From Thermoplasmata archaeon (lineage in GTDB: Archaea > Thermoplasmatota > E2 > DHVEG-1 > B8-G13): 9,286 bases of DNA. The notes below the pieces were generated by a model. That model did no database searches and had not been told where the DNA came from. It was given only the letters and a program-made list of their open reading frames with translations. Made by a program: the position numbers and the translations under genes. Shown in pieces: positions 1 to 7,539 of this stretch. The stretch covers positions 1-9,286 of the forward strand of contig QMST01000011.1 in the NCBI GenBank assembly GCA_003649745.1, written 5' to 3'. Position 1 is the stretch's first letter. Each line of letters starts with the position of its first letter.

Positions 1-113
1 AATAAAAATAAACTGGTAACAAACCTGATGCAAAAATGTAGATAAATACTCAATCAATTTGTAAAATCCCTCTTTGTATTATCGAAAAAATTTGAGGAGG
101 AGACTATCGCAAA

Positions 114-2237
114 ATGATAAAAATGAAAGATAATGGATTTAGACCCCAACAAATGAGTGTAACCTTAGAACCCACTTTGCAGGAGGATGCAACTGACCTC
201 ACATTGTTTGTAAGAACATCTGATGAAGAAATCAAAAAATGGGATAGAAACAAGATAACAGAGGCTTTGCTTAGAGAGACAGATATAAGCGAGGATGCCG
301 CAAGAATCATTGCTAGAGAGGTGGAAAAGCTAATATTTAGTCTTAACATAGAAAACGTTACAGCACCTCTTATAAGAGAATTAACAAATGCAAAACTCAT
401 TGAATATGGTCTGGAGCATATAAGGAGACAACATACTCGTCTAGGTGTACCATTATACGATGCCAGGGAAATAATTATCAATCACAACAAAGAAAATGCT
501 AATGTCCCACATGGACCAGAGGCTACAAATCTAACCTTAGCTGAGAGGATAAAGAAAGAATTTGCATTAATAGAAGTTTTTTCCCAGGATGTAGCAGATG
601 CACATATGAGAGGAGACATCCATCTCCATGATCTTGGTATGATAGACCGGCCGTATTGCTCTGGTCAAAACATTGAGTATGTTAAAAAATTCGGTTTGAA
701 CCTACCCAATGCAATATCTATCGCTAGGCCTGCAAAACACCCAGAGGTTTTAATAGAACAGATAATAAAATTTTCAGCAGCATTGCAAGGTACTTTTGCA
801 GGGGCTATAGGATGGGATGCTTTTAATATCTTCATAGCTCCTTATCTCATCGGCGTAGATGATACAAGAATGAAACAACTTGCGCAGATACTAATATATG
901 AGTTTGCCCAACAGGCTGTTGCCCGAGGTGGACAGAGCATTTTCAGTGATATAAACCTGTATTGGGAATGCCCTAAGCATTTTGAAGATGTACCAGCAAT
1001 AGGCCCAGGTGGGAAACCAACAGGCAATACCTACTCAGATTACATGGAAGAGGCACAGAGATTCCTCAAAGCTCTTTTCGAGGTATACTATGATGGCGAC
1101 GCCCTAGGTAGACCATTTTTCTTCCCAAAACCAAATGTGCATATAACAGAGAAATTCTTTACAACAGAGGGTCATGATAACTTTTTATATCTCATAAGCA
1201 AGGTAGCATCTGAGAAGGGAAACACCTATTATGTATTTGACAGAGGAGACACAGCCAAGATAAGTGAATGTTGTAGACTTGCTTTTCAACTGAGGGAATC
1301 AGATCTAGAAGATGCAAAACAACCATGGAAGATGAGATACTCAGCTATGCAAAATGTAACAGTTAACCTACCAAGAATAGCATATGAGGCAAAAGGAGAT
1401 GATACAAAGCTATTTGAAATTCTTAGAGAGAGGGTTGAGCTGGTAGCAAAGGCACATTTACAAAAAAAAGCTTTTATAAGCAAACTATTAAACCTTGGTA
1501 AAAACGGCCCATTGGCATTACTTGCTATGGAGTTAGACGGTGAACCCTACTATAGAATGCAGAGAGCAACATTTTTACTTGGCATGCTAGGTTTAAATGA
1601 GATGGTGCAGGCGCATACTGGGCAGGAGCTACATGAATCAAATGATGCATTTTTCTTTGGCTTAAAAGTGATATCCACGATGAAAAAATTAGCTGATGAG
1701 ATGGAGGAAAAATATGGTATTCACATGCCCCTAGAACAGACCCCTGCTGAGTCCACAGCATACAGACTAGCTATGTTAGATATGAAACATTATCCACTTC
1801 AAGCCTCAGCAGTTGTTAAAGGTGATAAAAGCAGAGGTGAGATATACTACACAAATTCTACGTATATGAACATCTCTGTCCCCATAAGTTCAATTGAACG
1901 AGTTAAAAAAGATGGGAAAATTCATCCTTTAATAGAAGCAGGCGCGCTTACCCATGTATGGCTTGGTGAACATAAACCAGCACCTGAATCAATTGCAAAC
2001 TTTGTTGAGAAAACATTTAAAAACACACAAAACGCGCAAATAGCCTTCTCACCAGAGTTCACATCCTGCTTAGACTGTGGAAGAGTAGTTAGAGGTTTAA
2101 ATGAAAAATGTGTCTACTGTGGATCAGATAACATAGAAGGAATCACTAGGGTAACAGGTTTCTTCTCAAAGATAAACTCTTGGAACAAGGGAAAACTAGG
2201 TGAACTAAGAGACAGATACAGAGATAAAGCAATATAA
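114..2237 (+). CDS. nrdD: Anaerobic (class III) ribonucleoside-triphosphate reductase, large subunit NrdD
   Basis: Reduces ribonucleotides to deoxyribonucleotides without oxygen, using a glycyl radical; cytoplasmic. The 707-residue protein starts with a degenerate ATP-cone-like regulatory domain (about residues 31-110). The catalytic barrel shows GDIHLHDL near 168-174, the cysteine in RPYCSGQNIE (C182), a vicinal pair in the ECCRL motif (C386/C387) and NVTVNLPRI near 414-422. The C-terminal zinc site is CLDC...CVYC (C652, C655, C666, C669), followed by the glycyl radical loop RVTGF with G682. All expected family elements are present and the length is normal. GAGGAGGAG at 94-102 lies 11 bases before the chosen ATG; an in-frame ATG at 123 is possible but badly spaced. 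The activase gene follows after 23 bases. The family reaction is well established; which cysteine carries the thiyl radical (probably one of the CC pair) is inferred from family resemblance. Whether formate or a redoxin is the reductant cannot be read from the sequence. Confidence 0.97.
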   Translation: MIKMKDNGFRPQQMSVTLEPTLQEDATDLTLFVRTSDEEIKKWDRNKITEALLRETDISEDAARIIAREVEKLIFSLNIENVTAPLIRELTNAKLIEYGLEHIRRQHTRLGVPLYDAREIIINHNKENANVPHGPEATNLTLAERIKKEFALIEVFSQDVADAHMRGDIHLHDLGMIDRPYCSGQNIEYVKKFGLNLPNAISIARPAKHPEVLIEQIIKFSAALQGTFAGAIGWDAFNIFIAPYLIGVDDTRMKQLAQILIYEFAQQAVARGGQSIFSDINLYWECPKHFEDVPAIGPGGKPTGNTYSDYMEEAQRFLKALFEVYYDGDALGRPFFFPKPNVHITEKFFTTEGHDNFLYLISKVASEKGNTYYVFDRGDTAKISECCRLAFQLRESDLEDAKQPWKMRYSAMQNVTVNLPRIAYEAKGDDTKLFEILRERVELVAKAHLQKKAFISKLLNLGKNGPLALLAMELDGEPYYRMQRATFLLGMLGLNEMVQAHTGQELHESNDAFFFGLKVISTMKKLADEMEEKYGIHMPLEQTPAESTAYRLAMLDMKHYPLQASAVVKGDKSRGEIYYTNSTYMNISVPISSIERVKKDGKIHPLIEAGALTHVWLGEHKPAPESIANFVEKTFKNTQNAQIAFSPEFTSCLDCGRVVRGLNEKCVYCGSDNIEGITRVTGFFSKINSWNKGKLGELRDRYRDKAI

Positions 2238-2260
2238 CCAACCTATAAGGTGGGAGATAA

Positions 2261-2968
2261 ATGTTTAACATAAAAGGATTTATCAAAACATCTCTAGTAG
2301 ACTGGGATGGAAAGATAACATCAGTGGTTTTTTTACCACATTGCAATTTTAGATGCCCTTTCTGTCATAACAAAGACATTGTATTGAACCCAAATGAGTT
2401 CGAAAACATCTCCATAGAAGGGATAGATTCTTTTCTCCTCGAAAATAGAGATTTTATTGATGGCGTTGTCATCACAGGTGGCGAACCCACACTACATGAG
2501 AACTTGCCAGATTTATGTAGACATTTTAAAAAGTTGGGTCTACTGGTAAAACTAGATACAAATGGGTCAAACCCAGAGATGCTCAGATATCTTATAAAGC
2601 AAAAGCTCGTTGATTATGTAGCCATGGACATCAAAGCACCCATAAGCGATGCTAAAAAATATCATATTTCAGCTGGATTAGATAACCTAGATATAGAGAA
2701 AATTAAAAAAAGCATTGATATACTAAAAAATACTAATATTGAGTCTGAATTCAGAACAACAATTGTACCAGGCTTACACACAGTGGAAGATGTTATAGAG
2801 ATTTCCAAATCTATTGGTAAGGAGAGCAGATTTATCCTGCAGAATTTCAGTCCAAAAAATACACTAGATGATAAGTTTACTGGAATAAAACCTTATCAGC
2901 GAGAAGAGTTAGAAAAAATGGCGATGGCTGCTAAGAAATATGTGGATAATGTAAAGGTGCGCGGCTAA
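2261..2968 (+). CDS. nrdG: Anaerobic ribonucleotide reductase activating protein, radical SAM (NrdG)
   Basis: Radical SAM enzyme that uses a [4Fe-4S] cluster and S-adenosylmethionine to abstract hydrogen from the NrdD glycine (G682 here), creating the stable glycyl radical. The cluster motif CxxxCxxC is C28-N-F-R-C32-P-F-C35. The SAM-binding GGEP motif is at residues 73-76, followed by a barrel with DTNGSNPE and DYVAMDIKAP strands. At 235 residues it is longer than E. coli NrdG (about 154) and resembles the longer activase type common in archaea, which begins with an FIKTSLVDWDGK-like segment. GGTGGGAG at 2249-2256 serves as the ribosome binding site. It follows nrdD by 23 bases on the same strand, so the two are almost certainly cotranscribed. 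The pyruvate formate-lyase activase family is the main alternative, but the nrdD partner settles the role. Confidence 0.95.
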   Translation: MFNIKGFIKTSLVDWDGKITSVVFLPHCNFRCPFCHNKDIVLNPNEFENISIEGIDSFLLENRDFIDGVVITGGEPTLHENLPDLCRHFKKLGLLVKLDTNGSNPEMLRYLIKQKLVDYVAMDIKAPISDAKKYHISAGLDNLDIEKIKKSIDILKNTNIESEFRTTIVPGLHTVEDVIEISKSIGKESRFILQNFSPKNTLDDKFTGIKPYQREELEKMAMAAKKYVDNVKVRG

Positions 2969-3108
2969 CAAAGGTTTAAATAATGGTTTGTTATTGCATT
3001 ATTTTAAAATTTTTATACCCAAAGTATATACATTATAAGTTACATTAGGAGTATAAATAAGAATAAAGGCATAAATATTATATTGGAAAAGTGAGGTGAA
3101 AAAAATAT
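2969..3108 (+). promoter_or_regulatory. Intergenic region with candidate promoter(s) of the psmA superoperon
   Basis: The 140 bases between nrdG and psmA hold several TATA-like boxes: TTTAAATA at 2975-2982, TATATA at 3025-3030 preceded by CCAAAG (a BRE-like element), and TATAAATA at 3052-3059. The last would place transcription start near 3080, giving a leader of roughly 28 bases; the middle one would give about 55. A T-rich stretch near 3002-3017, including five T at 3010-3014, could end the nrdDG transcript, since archaeal terminators are often plain T runs. GAGGTGA at 3093-3099 is the psmA ribosome binding site. Which box is used cannot be decided by eye. Confidence 0.45.
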
Positions 3109-3828
3109 ATGCAACCAAATGTGGCATATGATAGGGCAATAACCGTGTTCTCACCAGATGGTAGATTGTTCCAGGTGGAATACGCCAGAGAGGCTGTTAA
3201 AAGAGGAACCACGACTGTTGGTTTGAAATATAAGAATGGTGCGGTTTTAATTGTTGATAAAAGAATCACATCACATCTCATAGAACCACAGTCTATAGAG
3301 AAAATATTTGAGATAGATGATCACGTTGGATGTGCGAGCTCTGGTTTAGTTGCAGATGCACGTGTTTTGATAGATAGAGCTAGACTGGATGCACAGATAA
3401 ACGAGATTACATATAACGAGAAAATACAAGTTAAAACGCTGGTGAAGAAAATTTGTGATTTTAAACAAACCTATACACAATATGGTGGCGTTAGACCCTT
3501 TGGTACAGCCTTACTTGTCGCAGGTATAGATGACACTGGTCCTAGATTGTTTGCAACAGATCCATCTGGTGCATTGATGGAATACAAGGCAAGTAGCGAG
3601 GGTGCTGGTAGAGATGCTGCTATGGCTTATTTCGAGAAACATTACAAAGAAAACATGAGCAGAGATGAGGCAATAATTTTAGGGATAAAAGCGCTCAGTC
3701 AAGGTAATAATGGAAAAGTAAATCCTGAGGCAATAGAGATAGGTTTAGTTGAAAAGGGTGTGAAATTTCATAAGCTTCCTCCTGAAGAAACATTAGAATA
3801 TGTGAAGAAGGCGTTAGGAGGAAAATAA
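3109..3828 (+). CDS. psmA: 20S proteasome alpha subunit
   Basis: Forms the outer seven-membered rings and the gate of the archaeal 20S proteasome, and docks the PAN/Cdc48-type ATPases. The alpha-type N terminus is intact: YDR at residues 7-9 (gate residues), followed by the alpha signature [13 protein letters not shown] at about 14-26. K65 in SIEKIF matches the lysine of the ATPase-docking pocket (K66 in Thermoplasma). SSGLVADAR and QYGGVRPFG are also typical. The 239-residue length is normal, and there is no propeptide, as expected for alpha. GAGGTGA at 3093-3099 lies 9 bases before the ATG. It is the first gene of the exosome superoperon, and its last codons carry the ribosome binding site of sbds. 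The catalytic beta subunit is not in the window. The assignment is secure. Confidence 0.97.
   Translation: MQPNVAYDRAITVFSPDGRLFQVEYAREAVKRGTTTVGLKYKNGAVLIVDKRITSHLIEPQSIEKIFEIDDHVGCASSGLVADARVLIDRARLDAQINEITYNEKIQVKTLVKKICDFKQTYTQYGGVRPFGTALLVAGIDDTGPRLFATDPSGALMEYKASSEGAGRDAAMAYFEKHYKENMSRDEAIILGIKALSQGNNGKVNPEAIEIGLVEKGVKFHKLPPEETLEYVKKALGGK
3816..3821 (+). promoter_or_regulatory. Ribosome binding site deciding the TTG start of sbds
   Basis: AGGAGG lies inside the final codons of psmA, 8 bases before TTG at 3830. No ATG or GTG in the right frame is as well placed, so this site supports the TTG start and probable translational coupling to psmA. Confidence 0.75.
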
Positions 3829-3829
3829 G

Positions 3830-4525
3830 TTGGTTAGCTTAGAAGACGCGGTTATAGCTCGTCTCAAAGAGGGAGAAAACAGGTTTGAAATATTGGTTGA
3901 CCCTAAAGCTGCTGCTGATCTGATAGATGGCAAAGAGGTGGATATACTTAGTAGTCTAGCTATTGATGCGGTTTTTAAAGATGCTAAGAAGGGAGAGCAT
4001 GCACCTGAGGAGTTGCTTGAGAAAAAATTTGGAACAACAGATATAATAGAGATTGCGAAAAAAATTATTTTAAAAGGAGAGATTCAGCTTACAATTGAAC
4101 AGAGAAGAGAAATGCAGGAGAGAAAAAGGAAGAAGATAATAGATTTTATTGTTAAGAACTCCATGGATCCCCGGACAAAACTGCCACATCCTAGGCAGAG
4201 AATAGAGCTTGCAATCAAAGAAGCAGGTGTTCATATTGACCCATTTAAACCAGTTGACCAGCAGGTTAACAATGTGATAGAAGCGTTAAGACCATTAATT
4301 CCTATATCAATTGAACAGGTTAAAATAGCTGTAAAGATACCAGCGCAATTCACTGGTAAGGCCTATGGTGTTGTGAGAAACTTGGGAAAACTTTTAAAAG
4401 AGGAATGGCAACCTGATGGATCCTGGCTTGGAGTGATCCAGATACCGGCTGGTATGCAACTTGAGTTTTATGACAAATTAAACGATCTCACCAAGGGAAA
4501 TGTTGAGACAAAGATTTTAAAATAA
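3830..4525 (+). CDS. sbds: Ribosome maturation protein SBDS (Sdo1 homologue)
   Basis: Archaeal orthologue of the Shwachman-Bodian-Diamond syndrome protein. In eukaryotes it releases eIF6 from the 60S subunit together with Efl1; in archaea a similar role on the 50S subunit with aIF6 is expected. The 231 residues cover all three domains: the N-terminal RNA-binding fold (about 1-85), the helical middle domain (about 88-160, with [14 protein letters not shown] and [10 protein letters not shown]) and the C-terminal ferredoxin-like domain (about 163-231, with [18 protein letters not shown]). The KGEIQLT strand at 82-88 is characteristic. Translation starts at TTG, one base after the psmA stop, with AGGAGG 8 bases upstream; the reading frame then matches the family N terminus. 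It sits between the proteasome and exosome genes, its usual archaeal location. No abnormality is seen. Confidence 0.95.
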   Translation: MVSLEDAVIARLKEGENRFEILVDPKAAADLIDGKEVDILSSLAIDAVFKDAKKGEHAPEELLEKKFGTTDIIEIAKKIILKGEIQLTIEQRREMQERKRKKIIDFIVKNSMDPRTKLPHPRQRIELAIKEAGVHIDPFKPVDQQVNNVIEALRPLIPISIEQVKIAVKIPAQFTGKAYGVVRNLGKLLKEEWQPDGSWLGVIQIPAGMQLEFYDKLNDLTKGNVETKILK

Positions 4526-4576
4526 AAAATAGTTAATGATTTATATAATTCTAAACATTATAAGAGTGGGTTTTAC
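4526..4576 (+). promoter_or_regulatory. Possible internal promoter before rrp4
   Basis: This 51-base gap is the only sizeable one inside the superoperon. It contains TTATATAA at 4541-4548, about 30 bases before the rrp4 ATG, which would give a transcript beginning within about 10 bases of the start codon. The upstream GAGTGGG (4564-4570) is a poor ribosome binding site, which fits a short-leader or leaderless mRNA. An AT-rich spacer without promoter activity is equally possible. Confidence 0.3.
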
Positions 4577-5242
4577 ATGGAAGAACAACCTAAAATAGCA
4601 ATACCCAGCATGGTAGTTGGTGATGCAAAAAGATTCAGACCAGGCAGGGGAACATTTGAGAAAGGTGGAAAGATATATTCAACACGATTAGGTTTAATAA
4701 ATAAGCAAGCTAATTTTATCAACATCGTGCCCCTAAGTGGGGTGTATGATCCTATACCAGGTGACACCATTATTGGGATAATAGAAGATATCTCGCAGAC
4801 TAATTGGCTTGTTAACATAAACGCACCCTACCCTGCTGTTTTACATGTCAACGAGGTACCCTGGCATGTTGAGCTCGGTGAAACAAGCAAATATCTTAAA
4901 TATGCTGATGCCATCCTAGCTAAGATACTACTAGTTGATGAGACTAAAAAAATAATACTCACCATGAAAGAAAGAGGTCTGCATAAACTAAATGGCGGTC
5001 AGATTATAGAGATCCAGCCAATAAAGGTTCCAAGAGTCATTGGGAAAAAAGGAACTATGATTTCCATGATAAAAAAATACACTGGTTGCAGGATAATAGT
5101 AGGGCAAAATGGTAGAATATGGATTGATGGAAACACTGATGGAGTGGAAAAAGCAACAAGGGCTATACGGAAGATAGAGGCTGAGGCTCACACCAAAGGG
5201 TTAACTATTAGGATTGAAAAATTATTAAAAAATAGGAGATAG
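4577..5242 (+). CDS. rrp4: Exosome RNA-binding cap subunit Rrp4
   Basis: One of the two kinds of S1-domain cap proteins on the archaeal exosome; it binds RNA and directs it into the Rrp41/Rrp42 ring for 3'-to-5' phosphorolysis or tailing. The 221 residues read as an N-terminal domain with RPGRGTF at 21-27, an S1 domain at about 62-131 (PGDTIIGIIEDI, WLVNINAPY) and a KH domain at about 145-202 with the GxxG loop GKKG at 156-159. Order and length fit the family. The other cap protein, Csl4, is not encoded in the window. The rrp41 ATG begins 6 bases after the rrp4 stop, so the pair is cotranscribed and probably coupled. The ATG is supported by the family N terminus rather than by a strong ribosome binding site. 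Assignment is firm. Confidence 0.96.
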   Translation: MEEQPKIAIPSMVVGDAKRFRPGRGTFEKGGKIYSTRLGLINKQANFINIVPLSGVYDPIPGDTIIGIIEDISQTNWLVNINAPYPAVLHVNEVPWHVELGETSKYLKYADAILAKILLVDETKKIILTMKERGLHKLNGGQIIEIQPIKVPRVIGKKGTMISMIKKYTGCRIIVGQNGRIWIDGNTDGVEKATRAIRKIEAEAHTKGLTIRIEKLLKNRR

Positions 5243-5248
5243 AAAACT

Positions 5249-5986
5249 ATGGGTATGAAAAAACCAGAAGATGTTATACTTTTCAAAAACAACAAGCGGA
5301 TTGACGGGAGAAAACCAGATGAACTGAGACCAATAAAAATAGAAGCTGGTGTTCTCTACAGGGCAGACGGGTCAGCATATGTGGAATGGGGTGGCAACAA
5401 GATACTCGCCGCGGTATATGGTCCTAGAGAGGCTTTGCCGAAACATATACAGGATCCACGAAAAGCAATTGTGAACGCTCGTTACAACATGGCTGCTTTT
5501 AGTGTGGAGGACAGAAAGAGACCAGGACCTGATAGGAGAAGCATAGAAATCTCCAAGGTTATCTCAGAGGCCCTGGAGAGAGTGATACTAACAGAGCAGT
5601 TTCCCAGGGCTAGCATAGATGTTAACATAGAAGTATTGGATGCTGATGCTGGCACTAGATGCGCTGGATTAACAGCTGCAGGCGTAGCCTTGGCAGATGC
5701 GGGTATACCAATGCGTGATATACCTGTCGCATGCGCAGCGGGAAAAGTAGAGGGAAAAGTAATACTAGATTTGTGTAAAGAAGAAGATAATTATGGAGAT
5801 GCTGATATGCCAGTTGCTATAGCGCCTCTAACAGATGAGATACTACTCCTTCAGATGGATGGTCATCTAACCTATGAAGAGTTTGAAAAAGCATTGGATC
5901 TTGCTATAAAAGGCTGCCATATTGTCTCAGAACTACAGAAAAAAGCATTACTGAAGAAATATGAGAGAGTTCTGGAGGTTGAATAA
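5249..5986 (+). CDS. rrp41: Exosome catalytic subunit Rrp41 (RNase PH family)
   Basis: Catalytic RNase PH-like subunit. Three Rrp41-Rrp42 dimers form the hexameric ring that degrades RNA with phosphate and can add A-rich tails. Key residues appear intact in the 245-residue protein: the RNA/phosphate-binding pair R96-R97 in DRRSIEIS, the [12 protein letters not shown] loop (R137), and aspartates D180 and D186 in [13 protein letters not shown], spaced like the two catalytic aspartates of Sulfolobus Rrp41 (D182/D188). [10 protein letters not shown] near 20-29 is a typical family N-terminal motif. TAGGAGAT at 5233-5240 overlaps the rrp4 stop and favours the ATG at 5249 over the in-frame ATG at 5255. 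It should be an active enzyme. Residue matching is by eye against the family. Confidence 0.96.
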   Translation: MGMKKPEDVILFKNNKRIDGRKPDELRPIKIEAGVLYRADGSAYVEWGGNKILAAVYGPREALPKHIQDPRKAIVNARYNMAAFSVEDRKRPGPDRRSIEISKVISEALERVILTEQFPRASIDVNIEVLDADAGTRCAGLTAAGVALADAGIPMRDIPVACAAGKVEGKVILDLCKEEDNYGDADMPVAIAPLTDEILLLQMDGHLTYEEFEKALDLAIKGCHIVSELQKKALLKKYERVLEVE

Positions 5987-5991
5987 AACAT

Positions 5992-6783
5992 ATGTCATCA
6001 TCTGTTGTACCCTCAATTAAAAAAGATTTCATCTACAAACTAATCTCCGAGGGAAAAAGAATCGATGGAAGAGCCTTTGACGAGTACCGATCGATAAAAA
6101 TCGAAACAGGTTTGATTCGCAAGGCAGAAGGATCAGCCAAGGTGAAAATAGGAAACACCCAGGTGCTTGTGGGTATAAAAATGGATGTTGGTGAACCCTA
6201 TCCTGATTCACCAGATATGGGTGTTCTTACCACAAGCGCGGAATTAATACCATTGGCATCGCCAGATTTCGAAGCAGGACCACCAGGTAAAGAAGCCATA
6301 GAGCTGGCGAGGGTTGTAGACCGTGGTATAAGAGAATCAGAAATAATACAACTTGACAAGCTGTGCATAGAACCTGGTGAAAAAGTATGGATCATGTTTA
6401 TAGACATACATGTCCTAGATCAAGATGGCAACCTATTCGATGCATCTCTATTAGCCTCTCTTGCAGCATTGTACACATCCACTGTACCCGCGGAGAGATT
6501 TGAACTAGGGGAAAACTTCAAACTACCCTTATCCAAAGACCCACCTATATCATGTACATCGGTTAAACTAAACAATGCTATAGTAATCGACCCTGTTCTC
6601 GATGAGGAAGAAATAGCAGATGCAAGATTAACCGTTGCAACTGATAAAAAAGGAGACATCAGAGCCATGCAAAAAGGTTTATCAGGTAGTTTCACCATAG
6701 AAGAAGTGAAAAAGATTATAAAAGCATCTATTATTAACGGAAAGAAACTAAGAGAGGTTTTAAACAAAAGCATAAGAGGATGA
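5992..6783 (+). CDS. rrp42: Exosome non-catalytic ring subunit Rrp42 (RNase PH family)
   Basis: Structural partner of Rrp41 in the hexameric exosome ring; it contributes to RNA binding and organises the active site, but is not itself catalytic. The 263-residue protein keeps the RNase PH fold markers (GKRIDGRAFDEYRSI near 21-35, GNTQVLVGIK near 54-63). It differs where Rrp41 is active: aligning ADARLTVA (209-216) with the Rrp41 GDADMPVA segment puts R212 at the second catalytic aspartate and E206 at the first, and the paired arginines are replaced by GKEAIE at 99-104. These losses are normal for Rrp42, so this is not a broken gene. GGAGGT at 5974-5979, inside the end of rrp41, is its ribosome binding site, 12 bases from the ATG. 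The gap to rrp41 is only 5 bases. Confidence 0.95.
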   Translation: MSSSVVPSIKKDFIYKLISEGKRIDGRAFDEYRSIKIETGLIRKAEGSAKVKIGNTQVLVGIKMDVGEPYPDSPDMGVLTTSAELIPLASPDFEAGPPGKEAIELARVVDRGIRESEIIQLDKLCIEPGEKVWIMFIDIHVLDQDGNLFDASLLASLAALYTSTVPAERFELGENFKLPLSKDPPISCTSVKLNNAIVIDPVLDEEEIADARLTVATDKKGDIRAMQKGLSGSFTIEEVKKIIKASIINGKKLREVLNKSIRG

Positions 6784-6792
6784 ACATAAAAC

Positions 6793-7116
6793 ATGGCAAG
6801 AAGAACAAAAAAGGTAGGACTAACAGGTCGTTTCCAAAGTAGATATGGTTTATACATTAGAAAACGAGTTAAAAACATAGAGGAAATCGAAAAAGCATAT
6901 CATGTATGCCCAAACTGTGGTCAGAAAAAGGTAAAAAGAATAAGCACTGCGATATGGCAATGCAGAAAATGCGGGACAAAATTTGCTGGAGGAGCATATG
7001 TACCAAGAACAGACATGGGTAGGATCATAGACCGAGTGCTAAGAGGTGAAATATCAGTTGAGGAGACACCTGAGAGAACCCTTGAAGAAGAAGAGGGTGA
7101 AGGTGAAGAGACATGA
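6793..7116 (+). CDS. rpl37ae: 50S ribosomal protein L37Ae, with an acidic C-terminal tail
   Basis: Zinc-binding protein of the large ribosomal subunit (eL43 in unified naming). The four-cysteine zinc site is CPNC (C39, C42) and CRKC (C57, C60), with the usual basic N terminus ([18 protein letters not shown]) and FAGGAYVP after the second knuckle. GAGGATGA at 6776-6783, overlapping the rrp42 stop, is a plausible ribosome binding site 9 bases before the ATG. At 107 residues it is longer than the roughly 83-95 usual for the family: about the last 20 residues are an acidic extension ending [10 protein letters not shown]. That stretch also supplies the rpoP ribosome binding site, and the stop overlaps the rpoP start as ATGA. 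The ribosomal identity is certain; the role of the tail is unknown. Confidence 0.96.
   Translation: MARRTKKVGLTGRFQSRYGLYIRKRVKNIEEIEKAYHVCPNCGQKKVKRISTAIWQCRKCGTKFAGGAYVPRTDMGRIIDRVLRGEISVEETPERTLEEEEGEGEET
7101..7106 (+). promoter_or_regulatory. Ribosome binding site of rpoP inside the rpl37ae tail
   Basis: AGGTGA matches the core of the archaeal AGGAGGTGAT consensus and lies 6 bases before the rpoP ATG at 7113. It is formed by Gly-Glu codons of the acidic L37Ae tail. A second, weaker GGGTGA lies just upstream at 7095-7100. Confidence 0.65.
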
Positions 7117-7253
7117 CAGGTTATAAATGTGGTTTATGTAAGAAAGAAGTAAAATTTGATGTAAGAAACATAGGTATGCAATGTCCCCACTGTGGAAGCA
7201 AAGTATTTTATAAAGAGAGACCAACTATAGCGAAGAGAATAGAAGCCAGATAG
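7113..7253 (+). CDS. rpoP: DNA-directed RNA polymerase subunit P (Rpb12/RPC10 homologue)
   Basis: Small zinc-ribbon subunit of the archaeal RNA polymerase, homologous to eukaryotic Rpb12, which helps to assemble the polymerase core. The 46-residue protein begins [13 protein letters not shown] and has the expected paired knuckles C6-x-x-C9 and C24-x-x-C27 (CPHC), followed by the conserved basic end [16 protein letters not shown]. This length is normal for the family. The start overlaps the rpl37ae stop as ATGA, with AGGTGA 6 bases upstream, so translational coupling is very likely. L37Ae next to RpoP is a standard archaeal arrangement. It is short enough to be missed by gene callers with a length cutoff. 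Confidence 0.93.
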   Translation: MTGYKCGLCKKEVKFDVRNIGMQCPHCGSKVFYKERPTIAKRIEAR

Positions 7254-7256
7254 AAG

Positions 7257-7499
7257 ATGCATAAAGCTGAATTTGTTTTAGAGTTTGAAACTGAAAAAGA
7301 AGCTAAGATCATTTTTAATTCACTTTATCCTGAAATAAAACACAGGATACCAAAAACCATGGTAGAGACAAAATTATCAAAAAGCAAAATATTTCTCACC
7401 ATCTGTGCAAATACTACTAGCTCATTAAGAGCAGCATGTAACTCCTACCTGAGATGGATAAAAACAGCTGTAGATGTGAAAGATAAAATTTCAAAATAA
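7257..7499 (+). CDS. pcc1: KEOPS complex subunit Pcc1
   Basis: Small dimerising subunit of KEOPS, which together with Kae1, Bud32 and Cgi121 transfers the threonylcarbamoyl group to A37 of ANN-decoding tRNAs (t6A). The 80-residue protein has the Pcc1/CTAG family pattern: an N-terminal strand AEFVLEFETEKEAKIIFNSL, a central basic region, a strand IFLTICANTT, and the diagnostic C-terminal helix SSLRAACNSYLRWIKTAVDV (about 55-74). It starts 3 bases after the rpoP stop with no clear ribosome binding site, so reinitiation after rpoP is likely. Pcc1 follows RpoP in many euryarchaeal genomes, which supports the call beyond the short sequence. Kae1, Bud32 and Cgi121 are not in the window. Confidence 0.88.
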   Translation: MHKAEFVLEFETEKEAKIIFNSLYPEIKHRIPKTMVETKLSKSKIFLTICANTTSSLRAACNSYLRWIKTAVDVKDKISK

Positions 7500-7539
7500 T
7501 CATTAATTTTATCTACCTTGTTCTCTATTACAAGTTTCT
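7500..7539 (+). promoter_or_regulatory. Candidate promoter for a leaderless redoxin-like gene
   Basis: The 40 bases between pcc1 and the next gene contain no Shine-Dalgarno-like sequence. A TATA-like stretch, TTAATTTTAT at about 7503-7512, lies roughly 30 bases before the ATG at 7540. That spacing is what a leaderless archaeal transcript needs. The box is weak and cotranscription with pcc1 is also possible. Confidence 0.3.

Noticed and set aside
1..113. Possible regulatory leader or riboswitch before nrdD
   Set aside because: Apart from the ribosome binding site and a weak AGATAAATAC TATA-like stretch, I see no stem structure or known riboswitch core in these 113 bases.
104..481. Open frame on the - strand opposite the start of nrdD (125 codons)
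   Set aside because: It is antisense to the conserved N-terminal coding region of nrdD, has no recognisable family and looks like a shadow frame.
2983..3048. Short open frame of 21 codons between nrdG and psmA
   Set aside because: No ribosome binding site, no family resemblance, and it overlaps TATA-like promoter sequence.
5992..6783. Loss of catalytic aspartates in the RNase PH-like protein as a sign of a decayed enzyme
   Set aside because: This is the normal state of Rrp42, whose partner Rrp41 next door keeps the catalytic residues.
6420..6878. 152-codon - strand open frame over the end of rrp42 and start of rpl37ae
   Set aside because: It crosses two well-supported genes on the other strand and its composition is that of an antisense shadow.
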